Origin: Agarivorans aestuarii
Lineage (GTDB): Bacteria > Pseudomonadota > Gammaproteobacteria > Enterobacterales > Celerinatantimonadaceae
DNA: 64,000 nucleotides
Direction: 5' to 3'
Assembly: GCF_019670125.1 (NCBI RefSeq)
Contig: NZ_AP023033.1
Span: forward strand, 3,399,001-3,463,000
Within the stretch, counting starts at the first letter, position 1, and the number at the start of each line of letters is the position of its first letter. This document shows positions 45,801 to 52,645 of this stretch, one piece after another. Under the pieces are notes generated by a model. The model was given only the letters and a program-made list of their open reading frames with translations, had not been told where the DNA came from and did no database searches. The translations under genes were made by a program, and so were the position numbers.

Positions 45801-45957
45801 ACAAGCGCAATACCTAAAACCAGCCGCCGTATCTTTAGTGTTTGGCGAGCTGTTTGCCACAGGGGTAACCTTGGTAATTATTCCTACTTTGCTGGGGGTA
45901 TTTACTCGCCGAGATGTAGCCAAACTCCCGGCAAAAGTGGCCGTGTTTAACTCGTAA
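42856..45957 (+). CDS. RND family efflux transporter (AcrB-like inner-membrane pump)
   Basis: A 1033-residue proton-driven pump, full AcrB-type length, with two six-TM halves and two large periplasmic loops. The proton-relay Asp pair is in the TM4 segment LVLGILVDDAVVVGESIHEQ. The C-terminal half has FGMMAMTGIVINDSLVLITRFNQ. It belongs to the HAE/hydrophobe branch rather than the heavy-metal branch. Substrate unknown. Only adaptor and pump are present; an outer-membrane TolC must come from elsewhere. The LysR gene opposite is the probable regulator. Confidence 0.93.
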   Translation: MRQLSHWFLHNNVAANLLMLAIIVAGMLSLSHLRVESFPQIAPSSLVISVAYPGGTAEQIDQSVTQRIEQAIGDLTGIKQIVSESSAGFSQVRVRKTSGTDLNRLIEDVRNRVNAIANFPVQAESPQISRDEYTNLAAFVIISAPRPDQQLQPIARQVELALKKHPKIAKVSNWGARMPLIVIEPKLEQLKNYRLSLEELSTRIEQMSIETRSGELKSARGRMVLRGDGYADNLQELKQLGILSSPTGSVTLGDLAHVYRDYEASGSIVRNNGESAIALLISTSQQDNLLEVSQAVKQVLGQQAEHLPNDVSLSTMADMAPYIEDQLSRLADNAWQGLLIVLILLGIFLELKVAIWVAMGIPVAIAGTFAAMGFMNYSINDITLFGIILVLGILVDDAVVVGESIHEQRSKSKQALKATWRGLESVSVATVFGALTTIAAFSPMLWIDNELAKLLASFSAVVIFALIFSLIESKLILPAHLAAIRYPSTANKQSASWFRRVQQLAQAGLNRFSQKIYSPILSKAIDNKTATLISFFALVLLAYGFWSTGLIRSAIFPEIPGRYISANVSLEDGAPLPLQQKTLFKLEQSALQLNQQVQEKYQLQQHPISNLLIWSDGYGSIEATLEISNEALSNLPNNLLLNQWRELNGSIEGAYSSEFTADDEPAGGTSLAISAEDRQLAVLAATALSEQVSRLAGAQDVRHDARGGSQQLRIELNDFGRQLGLTQRQLALFAGGAFGEREIHRLLQQGQETKVIVRYNHSQKTTTQQLLATPIFLENGESLMLGDVAKLRFEQHAEVLYRRNQEQVVNLYWRQDRGVQSPEEVLAKLHPIFKDIEQRYPGVSINPDGEFEELGEVQAGFKSAMIMTLLLIYILLAVPLKSYWQPLIIMAVIPFGFAGAIFGHGIMDLPLSILSMFGMMAMTGIVINDSLVLITRFNQYYRAGMPLKQALIKAGTSRLRAIFLTTITTVCGLLPLLLESAEQAQYLKPAAVSLVFGELFATGVTLVIIPTLLGVFTRRDVAKLPAKVAVFNS

Positions 45958-45965
45958 ATAGAAAA

Positions 45966-45997
45966 CCAATAAAGGCCGAGCCCTCGGCCTTTATTGG
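45966..45997. terminator. Bidirectional terminator between RND and ybjQ genes
   Basis: A perfect 15-bp stem CCAATAAAGGCCGAG / CTCGGCCTTTATTGG with a 2-base loop between two convergent genes; T-rich on both sides. Confidence 0.8.
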
Positions 45998-46308
45998 CTT
46001 AACTTAACGGCAGTGCCAAACACCATTATTTCTGAAGAGCCATCCATAATTGCACTGGTAGTAAAACGGATCCCCACCACCGCGTCAGCACCTTTGTTTT
46101 TGGCACTCTCCACCATGCGTTGAATCGCCACATCACGCGCTTCGCTTAGCATTTCGGTATAACCACGAATTTCGCCACCCACTATGCTCTTAAAACCCGC
46201 CATAATATCGCGCCCAATATGTTTAGACTGCACCACGCTGCCAGTCACCACACCTAATACTTCGCTAGTAGGTTTGCCGGCTATTGATTCGGTAGTAGTA
46301 AAGATCAT
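45991..46308 (-). CDS. YbjQ family protein (UPF0145)
   Basis: A 105-residue YbjQ-type protein of the heavy-metal-binding-domain superfamily. The core EVLGVVTGSVVQSKHIGRDI and KNKGADAVVGIRFTTSAI is highly characteristic; members assemble into rings. Function remains unclear. It is the last ordinary gene before the plus-strand island of short genes. Confidence 0.9.
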   Translation of the reverse strand: MIFTTTESIAGKPTSEVLGVVTGSVVQSKHIGRDIMAGFKSIVGGEIRGYTEMLSEARDVAIQRMVESAKNKGADAVVGIRFTTSAIMDGSSEIMVFGTAVKLSQ

Positions 46309-46505
46309 CTTGATTCCTTAGGTCGAGTGACTTGGTTTGTACTTTGGCATGATAGCTTAAAAGCAAAGCTTCCAGTACTTTCAGCCAATGTTCTACAGAC
46401 ACAACCGCTATTGACAATTTTGTTACTTTTAACGCTAGACAACTGATGTACATAAGAAAAAGTGGTAAGCTATTTTTTGGAAAAGTGTTAACTAAAGAGG
46501 GAGTT

Positions 46506-46907
46506 ATGTACAAGGAAGCAGATTTCAAACTAAGCCAAGAAGTGTTTAGCTTTAAAAAAGACTCATATCCTTTATCAAAAATAAATAATGTGAGAGTTAA
46601 AAAACTGAGCTTGCTCGATAATTTGGGGCAAATCATCTTTTGGCTATTTATCTTCTCTGGAGCAGTTTGGCTTGCCATTCCAAGCTTAGACAGTTCACCA
46701 ATTTGGTTAAAGGTTTTAGTCATATCCTTAACGATCATAGGTTTGGTTTTTGGTCTGTATTGTTGTTCAAAATACGCATTACAAATTGAGTTTCGTCATA
46801 TAGATGAAACGGGAATTCAGTGGATAAATGTTGCCAGATCTTACTCTAAATCTGACCATGTTTTATTTGAGCAACAAGCGGCAATACTGAAGGCTGCGTT
46901 CTTATGA
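46506..46907 (+). CDS. DUF6232-like membrane protein, first gene of the small-gene island
   Basis: A 134-residue protein. The N-terminal beta-rich segment (FSFKKDSYPLSKINNVRVKK) and two adjacent transmembrane helices (about 45-65 and 72-95) followed by a C-terminal strand region match the DUF6232 layout. AGAGGGAG precedes the ATG at 46506; the frame open from 46446 is ignored. It is visibly AT-richer than the flanking RND genes. Function unknown. Confidence 0.7.
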   Translation: MYKEADFKLSQEVFSFKKDSYPLSKINNVRVKKLSLLDNLGQIIFWLFIFSGAVWLAIPSLDSSPIWLKVLVISLTIIGLVFGLYCCSKYALQIEFRHIDETGIQWINVARSYSKSDHVLFEQQAAILKAAFL

Positions 46908-46979
46908 CATATAAATATCAACCGCAAACGCGCTTACGTAACTCGCTTCGCTCAAACAGTGCTCTGCTTGAACACTTGT

Positions 46980-47040
46980 CACTTCCGCGACTCGGCAATA
47001 ATGGAGGAAGTGGGCAGGACGAATAAACACATACCTGCCC
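46980..47040. repeat. Two adjoining inverted repeats in the island
   Basis: CACTTCC (46980-46986) pairs with GGAAGTG (47006-47012), and GGGCAGG (47012-47018) pairs with CCTGCCC (47034-47040). An outer pair AAACGCGCTT (about 46926) / AAGCGTGTTT (about 47043) encloses both. The structure recalls a long folded recombination site, but I cannot fit attC core sites. Confidence 0.4.
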
Positions 47041-47142
47041 CGAAGCGTGTTTAGACAAAGCTATTCATAAGCTATTAACATCAAATTTGACAAACAATAA
47101 CTAATGCTAGAACTTAACCTTATGGGTTTCAGAGAGGTATAT

Positions 47143-47370
47143 ATGGATAGGTTCAAAAGTCTGCTGATGATAGCGATATGCGTGTTGTTGACCTTGTCGC
47201 TAATGGAACGATCGATTTTGATAGTAAAGCAGTCAGAGCCAACAACGAGAATCGATTACTTACTTAAAGTTAATAAGATTACAGGTCATCGCTGCTTTAT
47301 GGTTGATTCATCGATATCGAGAACATACTTGAAAGCCACTGCAGATTTTGAGATCGAAGAGTGTGACTAA
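47143..47370 (+). CDS. Hypothetical small protein with membrane anchor (75 residues)
   Basis: An AT-rich gene encoding a 75-residue protein. The N-terminal hydrophobic segment (LLMIAICVLLTLSLM, residues 6-20) is a signal anchor, followed by a polar domain with two cysteines (HRCF and EECD). GAGAGG precedes the ATG at 47143; an in-frame ATG at 47104 lacks a ribosome site. No family is recognised. It lies in the cassette-like island. Confidence 0.55.
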   Translation: MDRFKSLLMIAICVLLTLSLMERSILIVKQSEPTTRIDYLLKVNKITGHRCFMVDSSISRTYLKATADFEIEECD

Positions 47371-47523
47371 CTTTTGCCCCATTAGTGATACAGCTTCCTT
47401 AAAACTACCCTTAATAAACCTAAGAACCCTGCATTCTTTTGTGCTGACATTCTTGTTATTTTTCGAGCTAGGTGGCTGATGTAACTTAGGAAAGGTGATA
47501 ATCTGGGTTTTATCAAATGTATG

Positions 47524-47569
47524 ATAAGAGGAAAAATTCCTTGTTTAAACAAGGAATCTTTCCTCTTAT
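47524..47569. repeat. Near-perfect 46-bp palindrome
   Basis: The centre is GTTTAAAC at 47543-47550. All 23 base pairs except 47535/47558 are complementary, and there is no loop. The inner 22 bp (47536-47557) are perfect. It lies 20 bases before the ATG of the gene at 47590. It could be a recombination or binding site, or an unusual terminator. Confidence 0.85.
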
Positions 47570-47589
47570 TAAGCTGTTAATTGTACTCA

Positions 47590-47883
47590 ATGAATACTTG
47601 CACTGATATCGAACTGATAATTTTAATTACCTTTGTCATATCCCTTATAGCAGGGAACTTGGCATCATCTCGTATGCAAAAATTTGCAAAACTAGAAGGC
47701 TATGATGGGCCGCAATGGAAGCTCTTATTGGGAGATATCTCACTGCCTGACTCAGTGTTATCTTACAAAGGAAAGTTTTGGCGCAAGGTCTCAATTACAC
47801 TATTCGTTTGCCTAGCAATCTCAGCTTTTACTATTGGTATTCTAAATACAGAGGGAAGCCAATGCTTTGGCCTCAACAGTTAA
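47590..47883 (+). CDS. Hypothetical two-TM membrane protein (cassette gene)
   Basis: A 97-residue protein with hydrophobic segments at about 9-25 and 69-88, separated by a loop containing YDGPQWKLLLGDISLPDS. No strong ribosome site precedes the ATG; the palindrome at 47524-47569 ends 20 bases upstream. Its stop codon is the TAA of the attC-like site that follows, an arrangement usual for integron cassettes. No family is recognised. Confidence 0.55.
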   Translation: MNTCTDIELIILITFVISLIAGNLASSRMQKFAKLEGYDGPQWKLLLGDISLPDSVLSYKGKFWRKVSITLFVCLAISAFTIGILNTEGSQCFGLNS

Positions 47884-47936
47884 CAAGCAGCTCTAGTAAG
47901 GACGCGCTTTGCGAGCGACTTAGCTGAGGGTTATGT
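47878..47936 (+). other. attC-like recombination site 1
   Basis: Begins TTAACAAGCAGCTCT with the preceding gene's stop and ends TTAGCTGAGGGTTATGT. The ends are imperfect inverted repeats (TAAC...CAGCT against AGCTG...GTTA) with mismatched spacer bases as in attC. The right core GTTATGT resembles Vibrio-type cores. The next ORF starts in the core. Confidence 0.5.
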
Positions 47937-48187
47937 GTAAAAGTATGCGGATTACAATTATCCATCTCGAAGATGATATGCTCATATCAAAAGTGAGTTA
48001 CGAATCTTGGCGACAAATTCAGGACGTTTATGAGAGCTATAAAGCCTCTTTAGGACCTTGGGATGCTGAAGAGGTTATAGAATACTTGCGCGATGAATAC
48101 ACTAACTTGAATCCAAGCGCAGAGGTTCAAGTAGAGAGTTTGTTACAAGATGCTGAACAGACACGGAAGCTCATTTTCAATGAATAA
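47933..48187 (+). CDS. Hypothetical acidic protein (cassette gene)
   Basis: An 84-residue soluble acidic protein (SYESWRQIQDVYESYKASLG, EEVIEYLRDEY, Glu-rich C-terminus), probably helical. The ATG at 47933 lies inside the attC-like core; an ATG at 47945 is an alternative start. It ends a few bases before the next attC-like site. No family is recognised. Small acidic cassette proteins are common in chromosomal integrons, and some are immunity or antitoxin proteins, but nothing here proves that. Confidence 0.55.
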   Translation: MCKSMRITIIHLEDDMLISKVSYESWRQIQDVYESYKASLGPWDAEEVIEYLRDEYTNLNPSAEVQVESLLQDAEQTRKLIFNE

Positions 48188-48197
48188 GTATCAACAC

Positions 48198-48267
48198 ATA
48201 ACAAGCAAAAGCAGCATTGCCCTGCGGGCTGGACTTTCTAATGCTCGCCACTGCTTTAGGCGTTCGA
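48198..48267 (+). other. attC-like recombination site 2
   Basis: The most convincing of the sites: TAACAAGCAAAAGCAG at the left is mirrored by CTGCTTTAGGCGTTCGAT at the right (AAC..C.AAAGCAG pairing), with a GC-rich imperfect centre. About 70 bases long, directly between two short ORFs. Confidence 0.6.
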
Positions 48268-48271
48268 TTTC

Positions 48272-48667
48272 ATGAAGAAGACCCGTATAGCTTTTGAACC
48301 AGAATTTATTCCGGGTCCAATGACCTTCTGGGTGCACAAACAAGTGGGTGATGTACCCTGGATATATGCAGAGGAATACGAGCCGGCATTACCCAAACCG
48401 GTACGTGGATTAGGTTATCCATGTTGTTATGTAGAGTTCAACGGGTTTGAGTTTAGGTTTTGCTCTGTTGCGGAGCTTAAAGAAGCGATACGGGTGCTTA
48501 GTCTGAAAAATCTTCCAACTACGCATCAATTGTCAGCGGGCAGAATAAAGGGACCAAATTCTCATTGGCTTAGCCGGCTTCCAGCATCTGTAAAGCCGTG
48601 GCGTTACAGGCAAAAAGCGGTCAAGTATCTAATGGAAGCGTTGGCGCAGTTTCAACATGAAATCTAA
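48272..48667 (+). CDS. Hypothetical protein (cassette gene)
   Basis: A 131-residue soluble basic protein rich in Trp, Pro and Tyr (PGPMTFWVHKQVGDVPWIYA, GYPCCYVEFNGFEFRF, PASVKPWRYRQKAVKYL). It begins 4 bases after attC-like site 2. Its stop TAA is part of ATCTAAC, a left core of attC-like site 3. No family is recognised, although the compact YVEFNGFEFRFCSVAELKEA pattern suggests a small alpha/beta fold. Confidence 0.6.
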   Translation: MKKTRIAFEPEFIPGPMTFWVHKQVGDVPWIYAEEYEPALPKPVRGLGYPCCYVEFNGFEFRFCSVAELKEAIRVLSLKNLPTTHQLSAGRIKGPNSHWLSRLPASVKPWRYRQKAVKYLMEALAQFQHEI

Positions 48668-48735
48668 CAAAGCAAATCCACAATCTCTCGTCGTTGCGCT
48701 CCTCGCGTGGACAAAGGCCACAACGAGGCGTGATG
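48662..48735 (+). other. attC-like recombination site 3 (degenerate)
   Basis: The left core ATCTAAC matches RYYYAAC exactly. The right end GGCGTGATGG lacks the GTT needed for a functional core. Internal complementarity is partial (CTCGTCGTTG against CAACGAGG). Read as a decayed site. Confidence 0.4.
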
Positions 48736-48743
48736 GAAATATC

Positions 48744-49199
48744 GTGATCAATCGGCACATCGCAATAACAAATGGAATCATTACGCTGGTAGTTTGGTCA
48801 TCAATTGGAATATTACTGGCTTCTGACTGGTGGGGTGCACTACCCGCAATGCTATTTGTTTTAGTTCCTATTTCAACCTTGGTATCTTACCGTTCTTCTT
48901 TTTTGGCTAAGTCTTTGATTGAAGGGAAGGCAACGCCCAAACTTTACGCAATTGATGGCTTTAAATGGGCTTTTATAGCTGCTGTCATATTTTGGCTTTG
49001 GAGTATATCTTCTGAAGTTATGGCTGCTGGAAGTGCGCTACTTGGCGCTAATTGGTGGCAAGTAATAAAGTACATTTTTACAATTTCACTTCCAGTAAGC
49101 TTGGTAGTTGGTTTAATTGGTAGTGTGCATGGTGTCGTATTCTTTTATTTAAATAGCTGGCAAATTACAGCTAACAAACAAATCAACGTGGACGAATAA
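48744..49199 (+). CDS. Hypothetical polytopic membrane protein (cassette gene)
   Basis: A 151-residue membrane protein with four hydrophobic segments. The frame extends back to an ATG at 48657, but that part would translate attC-like site 3; a GTG at 48744 after ATGGAAAT gives a more natural start. Features include SSIGILLASDWWGALPAMLF and GANWWQVIKYIFTISLPVSL. No family is recognised. It is the last gene of the island. 49200-49319 shows no gene and no clear attC. Confidence 0.5.
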   Translation: MINRHIAITNGIITLVVWSSIGILLASDWWGALPAMLFVLVPISTLVSYRSSFLAKSLIEGKATPKLYAIDGFKWAFIAAVIFWLWSISSEVMAAGSALLGANWWQVIKYIFTISLPVSLVVGLIGSVHGVVFFYLNSWQITANKQINVDE

Positions 49200-49319
49200 A
49201 GCTTGGTTTTACCCAAAACATCACAGCATAAATTACTTTCAAAGCTTGTTTGTCTCCAAAAACAAGTGAGCAACCTGCCGAATTAAACTTAGTCAGGACA
49301 ATTAGTTGTTTTAAAGGCA

Positions 49320-49350
49320 TAAAAAAAGCTGCACCAATACTAGTGCAGCT
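49320..49350 (-). terminator. Terminator of the hutXZ transcript
   Basis: AGCTGCAC / GTGCAGCT stem with an 8-base loop, followed on the minus strand by seven T. Confidence 0.82.
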
Positions 49351-49451
49351 ACAGTCTAATAAGACCCAAGGTTTCAGCTTTCGCTGAGTGTGGAGAGAGT
49401 ACTTACGTACAAGGGCAGCTAAGCCCCAACGGGTGTAAAACCCACGGGCAA

Positions 49452-49964
49452 TTAAGCCCGCTTTTTATGCCCTTCCTTCAAGTGCACAAAATCGACATCG
49501 TCTAGGCCTTTAATATCAAAGGCTTGACCAAATCCTTTTACATAACGTCCTTTAATCGGTTCTAAAGCAAACAGGCTAAAGTCGGCTAGTTGGCGTAAGT
49601 TGCCAACAATTTCGCCGTGGCGCTGTTCGAGTAAATCAATCACTTGCTCGCGCGGTTCGTCGTCTACTTGCTTGGCAATAACGTCGTAACTTAGGCGTTT
49701 ACGGGCATAAATTTGCTTAGTATCGGCTTCGTCGTCAATTAGCATTACGGCGGCTTTATTGTGAGCGCGCAAGTAATCGGCATGCTTGGAAATATCGCTA
49801 ATTAAAATGTAAAACGCCCCTTGGTAACAAATAAATGGCGAGTACGAGCTATGTGGGAATTCATCTTCCCCCAGCGAGGCAATCAAAATACTCTGCTTGC
49901 TAGCAACAAACTCTGCTATTTCGGGGCCTAGGCGCGATGCCAAGCGTGCTTTTTTATCAATCAT
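49452..49964 (-). CDS. hutZ: Haem utilisation protein HutZ
   Basis: A 170-residue flavin-reductase-like split-barrel protein of the HutZ/HugZ family, which binds and breaks down haem in the cytosol. The segments SLGEDEFPHSSYSPFICYQG and IKGRYVKGFGQAFDIKG, with conserved His and Arg, match the family. The start overlaps the hutX stop. It works with HutX, the haem carrier, on haem brought in by HutBCD encoded divergently. Confidence 0.9.
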   Translation of the reverse strand: MIDKKARLASRLGPEIAEFVASKQSILIASLGEDEFPHSSYSPFICYQGAFYILISDISKHADYLRAHNKAAVMLIDDEADTKQIYARKRLSYDVIAKQVDDEPREQVIDLLEQRHGEIVGNLRQLADFSLFALEPIKGRYVKGFGQAFDIKGLDDVDFVHLKEGHKKRA

Positions 49965-50479
49965 TACTGTTGGTTCTCTAGTTCCGTTAGTGCCATGTTT
50001 TGCTTTAGCAATTCAAAGCGTTCTACTTGTTCTGGCAACAATACGCGTTTGCGATCTCGCCCTAAATAAATCTTAAATATAGTGCTGCCATTATCATCAA
50101 AGAACTGAAAACAGTAACTTTGGGTGCCGCGCAAGGGCTTACTAATTAAGGCAATGCTAGCAATGTTGTCTAGCTTTAAATGGCCATGTAAATGGCTTTG
50201 CTTATCCATTAAATTGTAATAACCGTGGCCTGGTTTACCACAAGGAAAGTTATCTTTTATTTCAAATACTGAACCAGCCACTTGAATGATGGTGGTCATT
50301 GGTCCCCAGCTTGGGAGATCGTACATTAGCCATTGCAGCTGCTCGTTAGGTAACCAACAGGCCCATTCTTCCGGCAGAGCTTGTACAATTTCTGCTTCGC
50401 TGCATTGCGCTTTTTCTGCCAATTGAGCCACACTTAATTCGCTGTGCTGCTCTACTACTTCGGCTGGCGTTAAGGCCAT
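49964..50479 (-). CDS. hutX: Haem carrier protein HutX
   Basis: A 171-residue cytosolic haem-trafficking protein of the HutX/HuvX family. WGPMTTIIQVAGSVFEIKDN and FPCGKPGHGYYNLMD are characteristic, as is the C-terminal FKIYLGRDRKRVLLPEQV. A GGAGAG site precedes the ATG. It shares the Fur-box-containing region with tonB. Many Vibrio loci carry hutW upstream of hutX; it is missing here. Confidence 0.88.
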   Translation of the reverse strand: MALTPAEVVEQHSELSVAQLAEKAQCSEAEIVQALPEEWACWLPNEQLQWLMYDLPSWGPMTTIIQVAGSVFEIKDNFPCGKPGHGYYNLMDKQSHLHGHLKLDNIASIALISKPLRGTQSYCFQFFDDNGSTIFKIYLGRDRKRVLLPEQVERFELLKQNMALTELENQQ

Positions 50480-50573
50480 TTAACTCTCCTATCTTGCTTG
50501 CTATTAGCGGCTTGTTTGGACAATAGGCCAAACTGCTTAACTGTTTGCCACCTTAACCTAGCAACAAATCAAA

Positions 50574-50594
50574 TGCAAATCATTATCATTTGTA
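50574..50594. promoter_or_regulatory. Fur box between hutX and tonB
   Basis: TGCAAATCATTATCATTTGTA is a strong match to the Fur consensus (alternating AT-rich NATNAT units) and lies between the divergent hutX and tonB starts. Inference: Fur with iron represses both transcripts. Confidence 0.8.
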
Positions 50595-50659
50595 TTTACT
50601 TATTTTTTGTTTGCCAGTATCCTAGGCCCAATGTCGGGTTAATGGTGTAAGGGTAAAAG

Positions 50660-51484
50660 ATGGGGAAGCTTAGTTTGGCCGTGCTAATTTCAGCGGCTAT
50701 ACATGGCTACTTTATGTATATGCAGCCCAACATCAAAGAGATAACACAAAGTAGTGGCGGCCAAACGGCAGCGCCAAGTTTAAGTGTTGTGGCAATAAAT
50801 ACCTCGGTGGTGGCAACAGAACAAACTGAAACACCTTCAGAAAAGGCCTTAACCCCTGAGACTCTGCCAGTAAAGCCCTTAGTAAAACCAGAGCCAGCAA
50901 GCCCAAAGGCGCTAACAAACAAGCCTACACCTCGCCCAGTTGAGCAAAAAACAGCGGAAGTAAAACCTGTAGTAAAGGACACACCGAGTGAAAAACAGCC
51001 CCCTAAACCTAGAGAGCAAAATCAACTTGCCCAGCATAAACCGCCGCAGCCGGAGCAAGTTAAAAAGACGCCTACAGAACCCCTTAAACCCGCAGCAAAG
51101 CCTGATCCTAAGCGCGAGCCTGTTGAAGAGTTAGACACCGCTCAAGCAAGTGCTAGCCAAGTAAATAGTCAGGCGCAAACCGAGCAAGGTTTGTCTAAAT
51201 TGCCGCGCATTAATACCCAGCCTCGCTTTGCTCAACCGCCTACTGCGCCAGTGTATCCAAGGGTGGCTAAAAAACGCGGTTTAGAAGGCACAGTAATGGT
51301 AGAAGTTTGGTTAGACCCAACAGGTCGACAAACCAAACGTGAAATAAACAGTAGTTCGGGCGTAAAAAGCTTGGACAAAGCGGCATTAAAGGCGGTGAAG
51401 CGCTGGCAGTTTAAGGGCCTGATTGTAGATGGCCAAGCTCAAGCTTCGCGCGCGCTTATCCCTATTCGTTTCAATTTGAGTTAA
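50660..51484 (+). CDS. tonB: TonB energy-transducing protein
   Basis: A 274-residue TonB. An N-terminal signal anchor (residues 4-18, with the usual His in the AAIHGYFMYM segment) precedes a long Pro/Lys/Glu-rich periplasm-spanning region (about 65-165). The globular C-terminal domain has YPRVAKKRGLEGTVMVEVWL and GVKSLDKAALKAVKRWQF. It transmits proton-motive force to haem/siderophore receptors. First gene of a six-gene operon, 4 bases before exbB. Confidence 0.93.
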   Translation: MGKLSLAVLISAAIHGYFMYMQPNIKEITQSSGGQTAAPSLSVVAINTSVVATEQTETPSEKALTPETLPVKPLVKPEPASPKALTNKPTPRPVEQKTAEVKPVVKDTPSEKQPPKPREQNQLAQHKPPQPEQVKKTPTEPLKPAAKPDPKREPVEELDTAQASASQVNSQAQTEQGLSKLPRINTQPRFAQPPTAPVYPRVAKKRGLEGTVMVEVWLDPTGRQTKREINSSSGVKSLDKAALKAVKRWQFKGLIVDGQAQASRALIPIRFNLS

Positions 51485-51488
51485 GTTT

Positions 51489-52226
51489 ATGCAAATAATA
51501 TCTTCTGAACAGCTTGGTGCGCTAAGCAACATTTTAACGTCGGAGCAATTGGGCGATTTACGCTGGCCAATTGTACTTTGCTCGGTATTGGCCTGCGCCA
51601 TCATCATTGAGCGCATCGCCAGTTTAGCCTTTACTCACATTGCTATTCACCAACGTAACTGGCTTAAGCTTGCCACCCATTTACTTACCAGTAAAAAAGC
51701 CCCCTGCAAAAATCAAAAGCAGTGTTTTTCGCAATCTCGCAGTTTGGCGCGCAAAGCCATTTGCTTGTTATTAGTACATAAAGATCAAGCTAAGAACCTA
51801 CGAGAAGAAATCGCCGCAGTATGGCTGCGCCAGCAGCAACAAAAACTGGCTAGAGGTTTAAAAGCCTTACACATACTGGCCTTAATTAGCCCTTTGTTGG
51901 GCTTACTGGGCACGGTACTCGGCTTAATAGAAATGTTTGATGCGCTGGCAGTAAGCGAGCAAGCCGTTAACCCCGCCATGTTATCGCAAGGTTTAGGCAC
52001 AGCCATGTATACCACTGCCGCTGGCCTATTAGTTACAGTGCCGGCACTGGCTTTTGCTCATGGTTTAAGCCTTTGGAAAGACCGGATTATTCATGAATTA
52101 GAAACCACCATTAACCAAGCAAATCTAATGATTGAAGGGGTAAATACTCTTGCCGATGATGCTCGTACTTTAGCGGCATTTCAGCCTGAAGCGAAGACTA
52201 AAGAGCTAGAGCACGCGCCAGCATGA
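51489..52226 (+). CDS. exbB: TonB-system proton channel ExbB
   Basis: A 245-residue MotA/TolQ/ExbB-family protein, inner-membrane proton channel with ExbD. TM1 is at about 25-45, with a long cytosolic region, then two C-terminal helices LHILALISPLLGLLGTVLGLIEMF and GLGTAMYTTAAGLLVTVPALAF carrying the family's conserved Thr/Gly motifs. The C-terminal cytosolic tail is short. Its stop overlaps the exbD start. Confidence 0.92.
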   Translation: MQIISSEQLGALSNILTSEQLGDLRWPIVLCSVLACAIIIERIASLAFTHIAIHQRNWLKLATHLLTSKKAPCKNQKQCFSQSRSLARKAICLLLVHKDQAKNLREEIAAVWLRQQQQKLARGLKALHILALISPLLGLLGTVLGLIEMFDALAVSEQAVNPAMLSQGLGTAMYTTAAGLLVTVPALAFAHGLSLWKDRIIHELETTINQANLMIEGVNTLADDARTLAAFQPEAKTKELEHAPA

Positions 52227-52645
52227 TCCGCATCGAACAACAGCACAATAGTTTTAGCATGGTGCCCGACTTAACCGCCCTACTCGATATTATTTTTATC
52301 GTATTGGTTTTTTTGCTACTCACCGCTAATAGCCGGGTTTACCAAATGGATATGGATTTACCCAGCACCAGCCAAGAGCAAAGCAGCGTAGCCAGTGAAC
52401 CTGCCGAGCTGCAGCTTAGTTTGTTTCAAGATAACCCTATTTGGGGCTTGGATGAGCAGCGTTATCAAACGTTTGCCGACTTTGAACAAGCCATAAAACA
52501 ACAAACTAGTCAGCAAAGTGATCCCAGCGTGAGCTTAGCCAGCGAGCGCCAAGTGCCCGTTGAACACCTATTAAAAATGTTAGAGCTGTTGCAACAGCTA
52601 GATATTAAAACCACCCAAATACTTATGGAAAAGAACAATGATTAA
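52223..52645 (+). CDS. exbD: TonB-system proton channel subunit ExbD
   Basis: A 140-residue ExbD/TolR-type protein with one TM helix containing the proton-carrying Asp (LTALLDIIFIVLVFLLLTAN, Asp about residue 17) and a periplasmic domain ending in HLLKMLELLQQLDIKTTQI. It overlaps exbB by 4 and hutB by 8 bases, so translation is coupled through the operon. Confidence 0.92.
   Translation: MIRIEQQHNSFSMVPDLTALLDIIFIVLVFLLLTANSRVYQMDMDLPSTSQEQSSVASEPAELQLSLFQDNPIWGLDEQRYQTFADFEQAIKQQTSQQSDPSVSLASERQVPVEHLLKMLELLQQLDIKTTQILMEKNND

Noticed and set aside
46265-46738. A 157-codon minus-strand ORF opposite the DUF6232 gene
   Set aside because: It overlaps both ybjQ and the DUF6232 gene; the plus-strand gene has the ribosome site and the family pattern.
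46920-47055. A fourth, long attC site
   Set aside because: Inverted repeats exist, but no pair of RYYYAAC/GTTRRRY cores could be placed, so it is listed only as a repeat.
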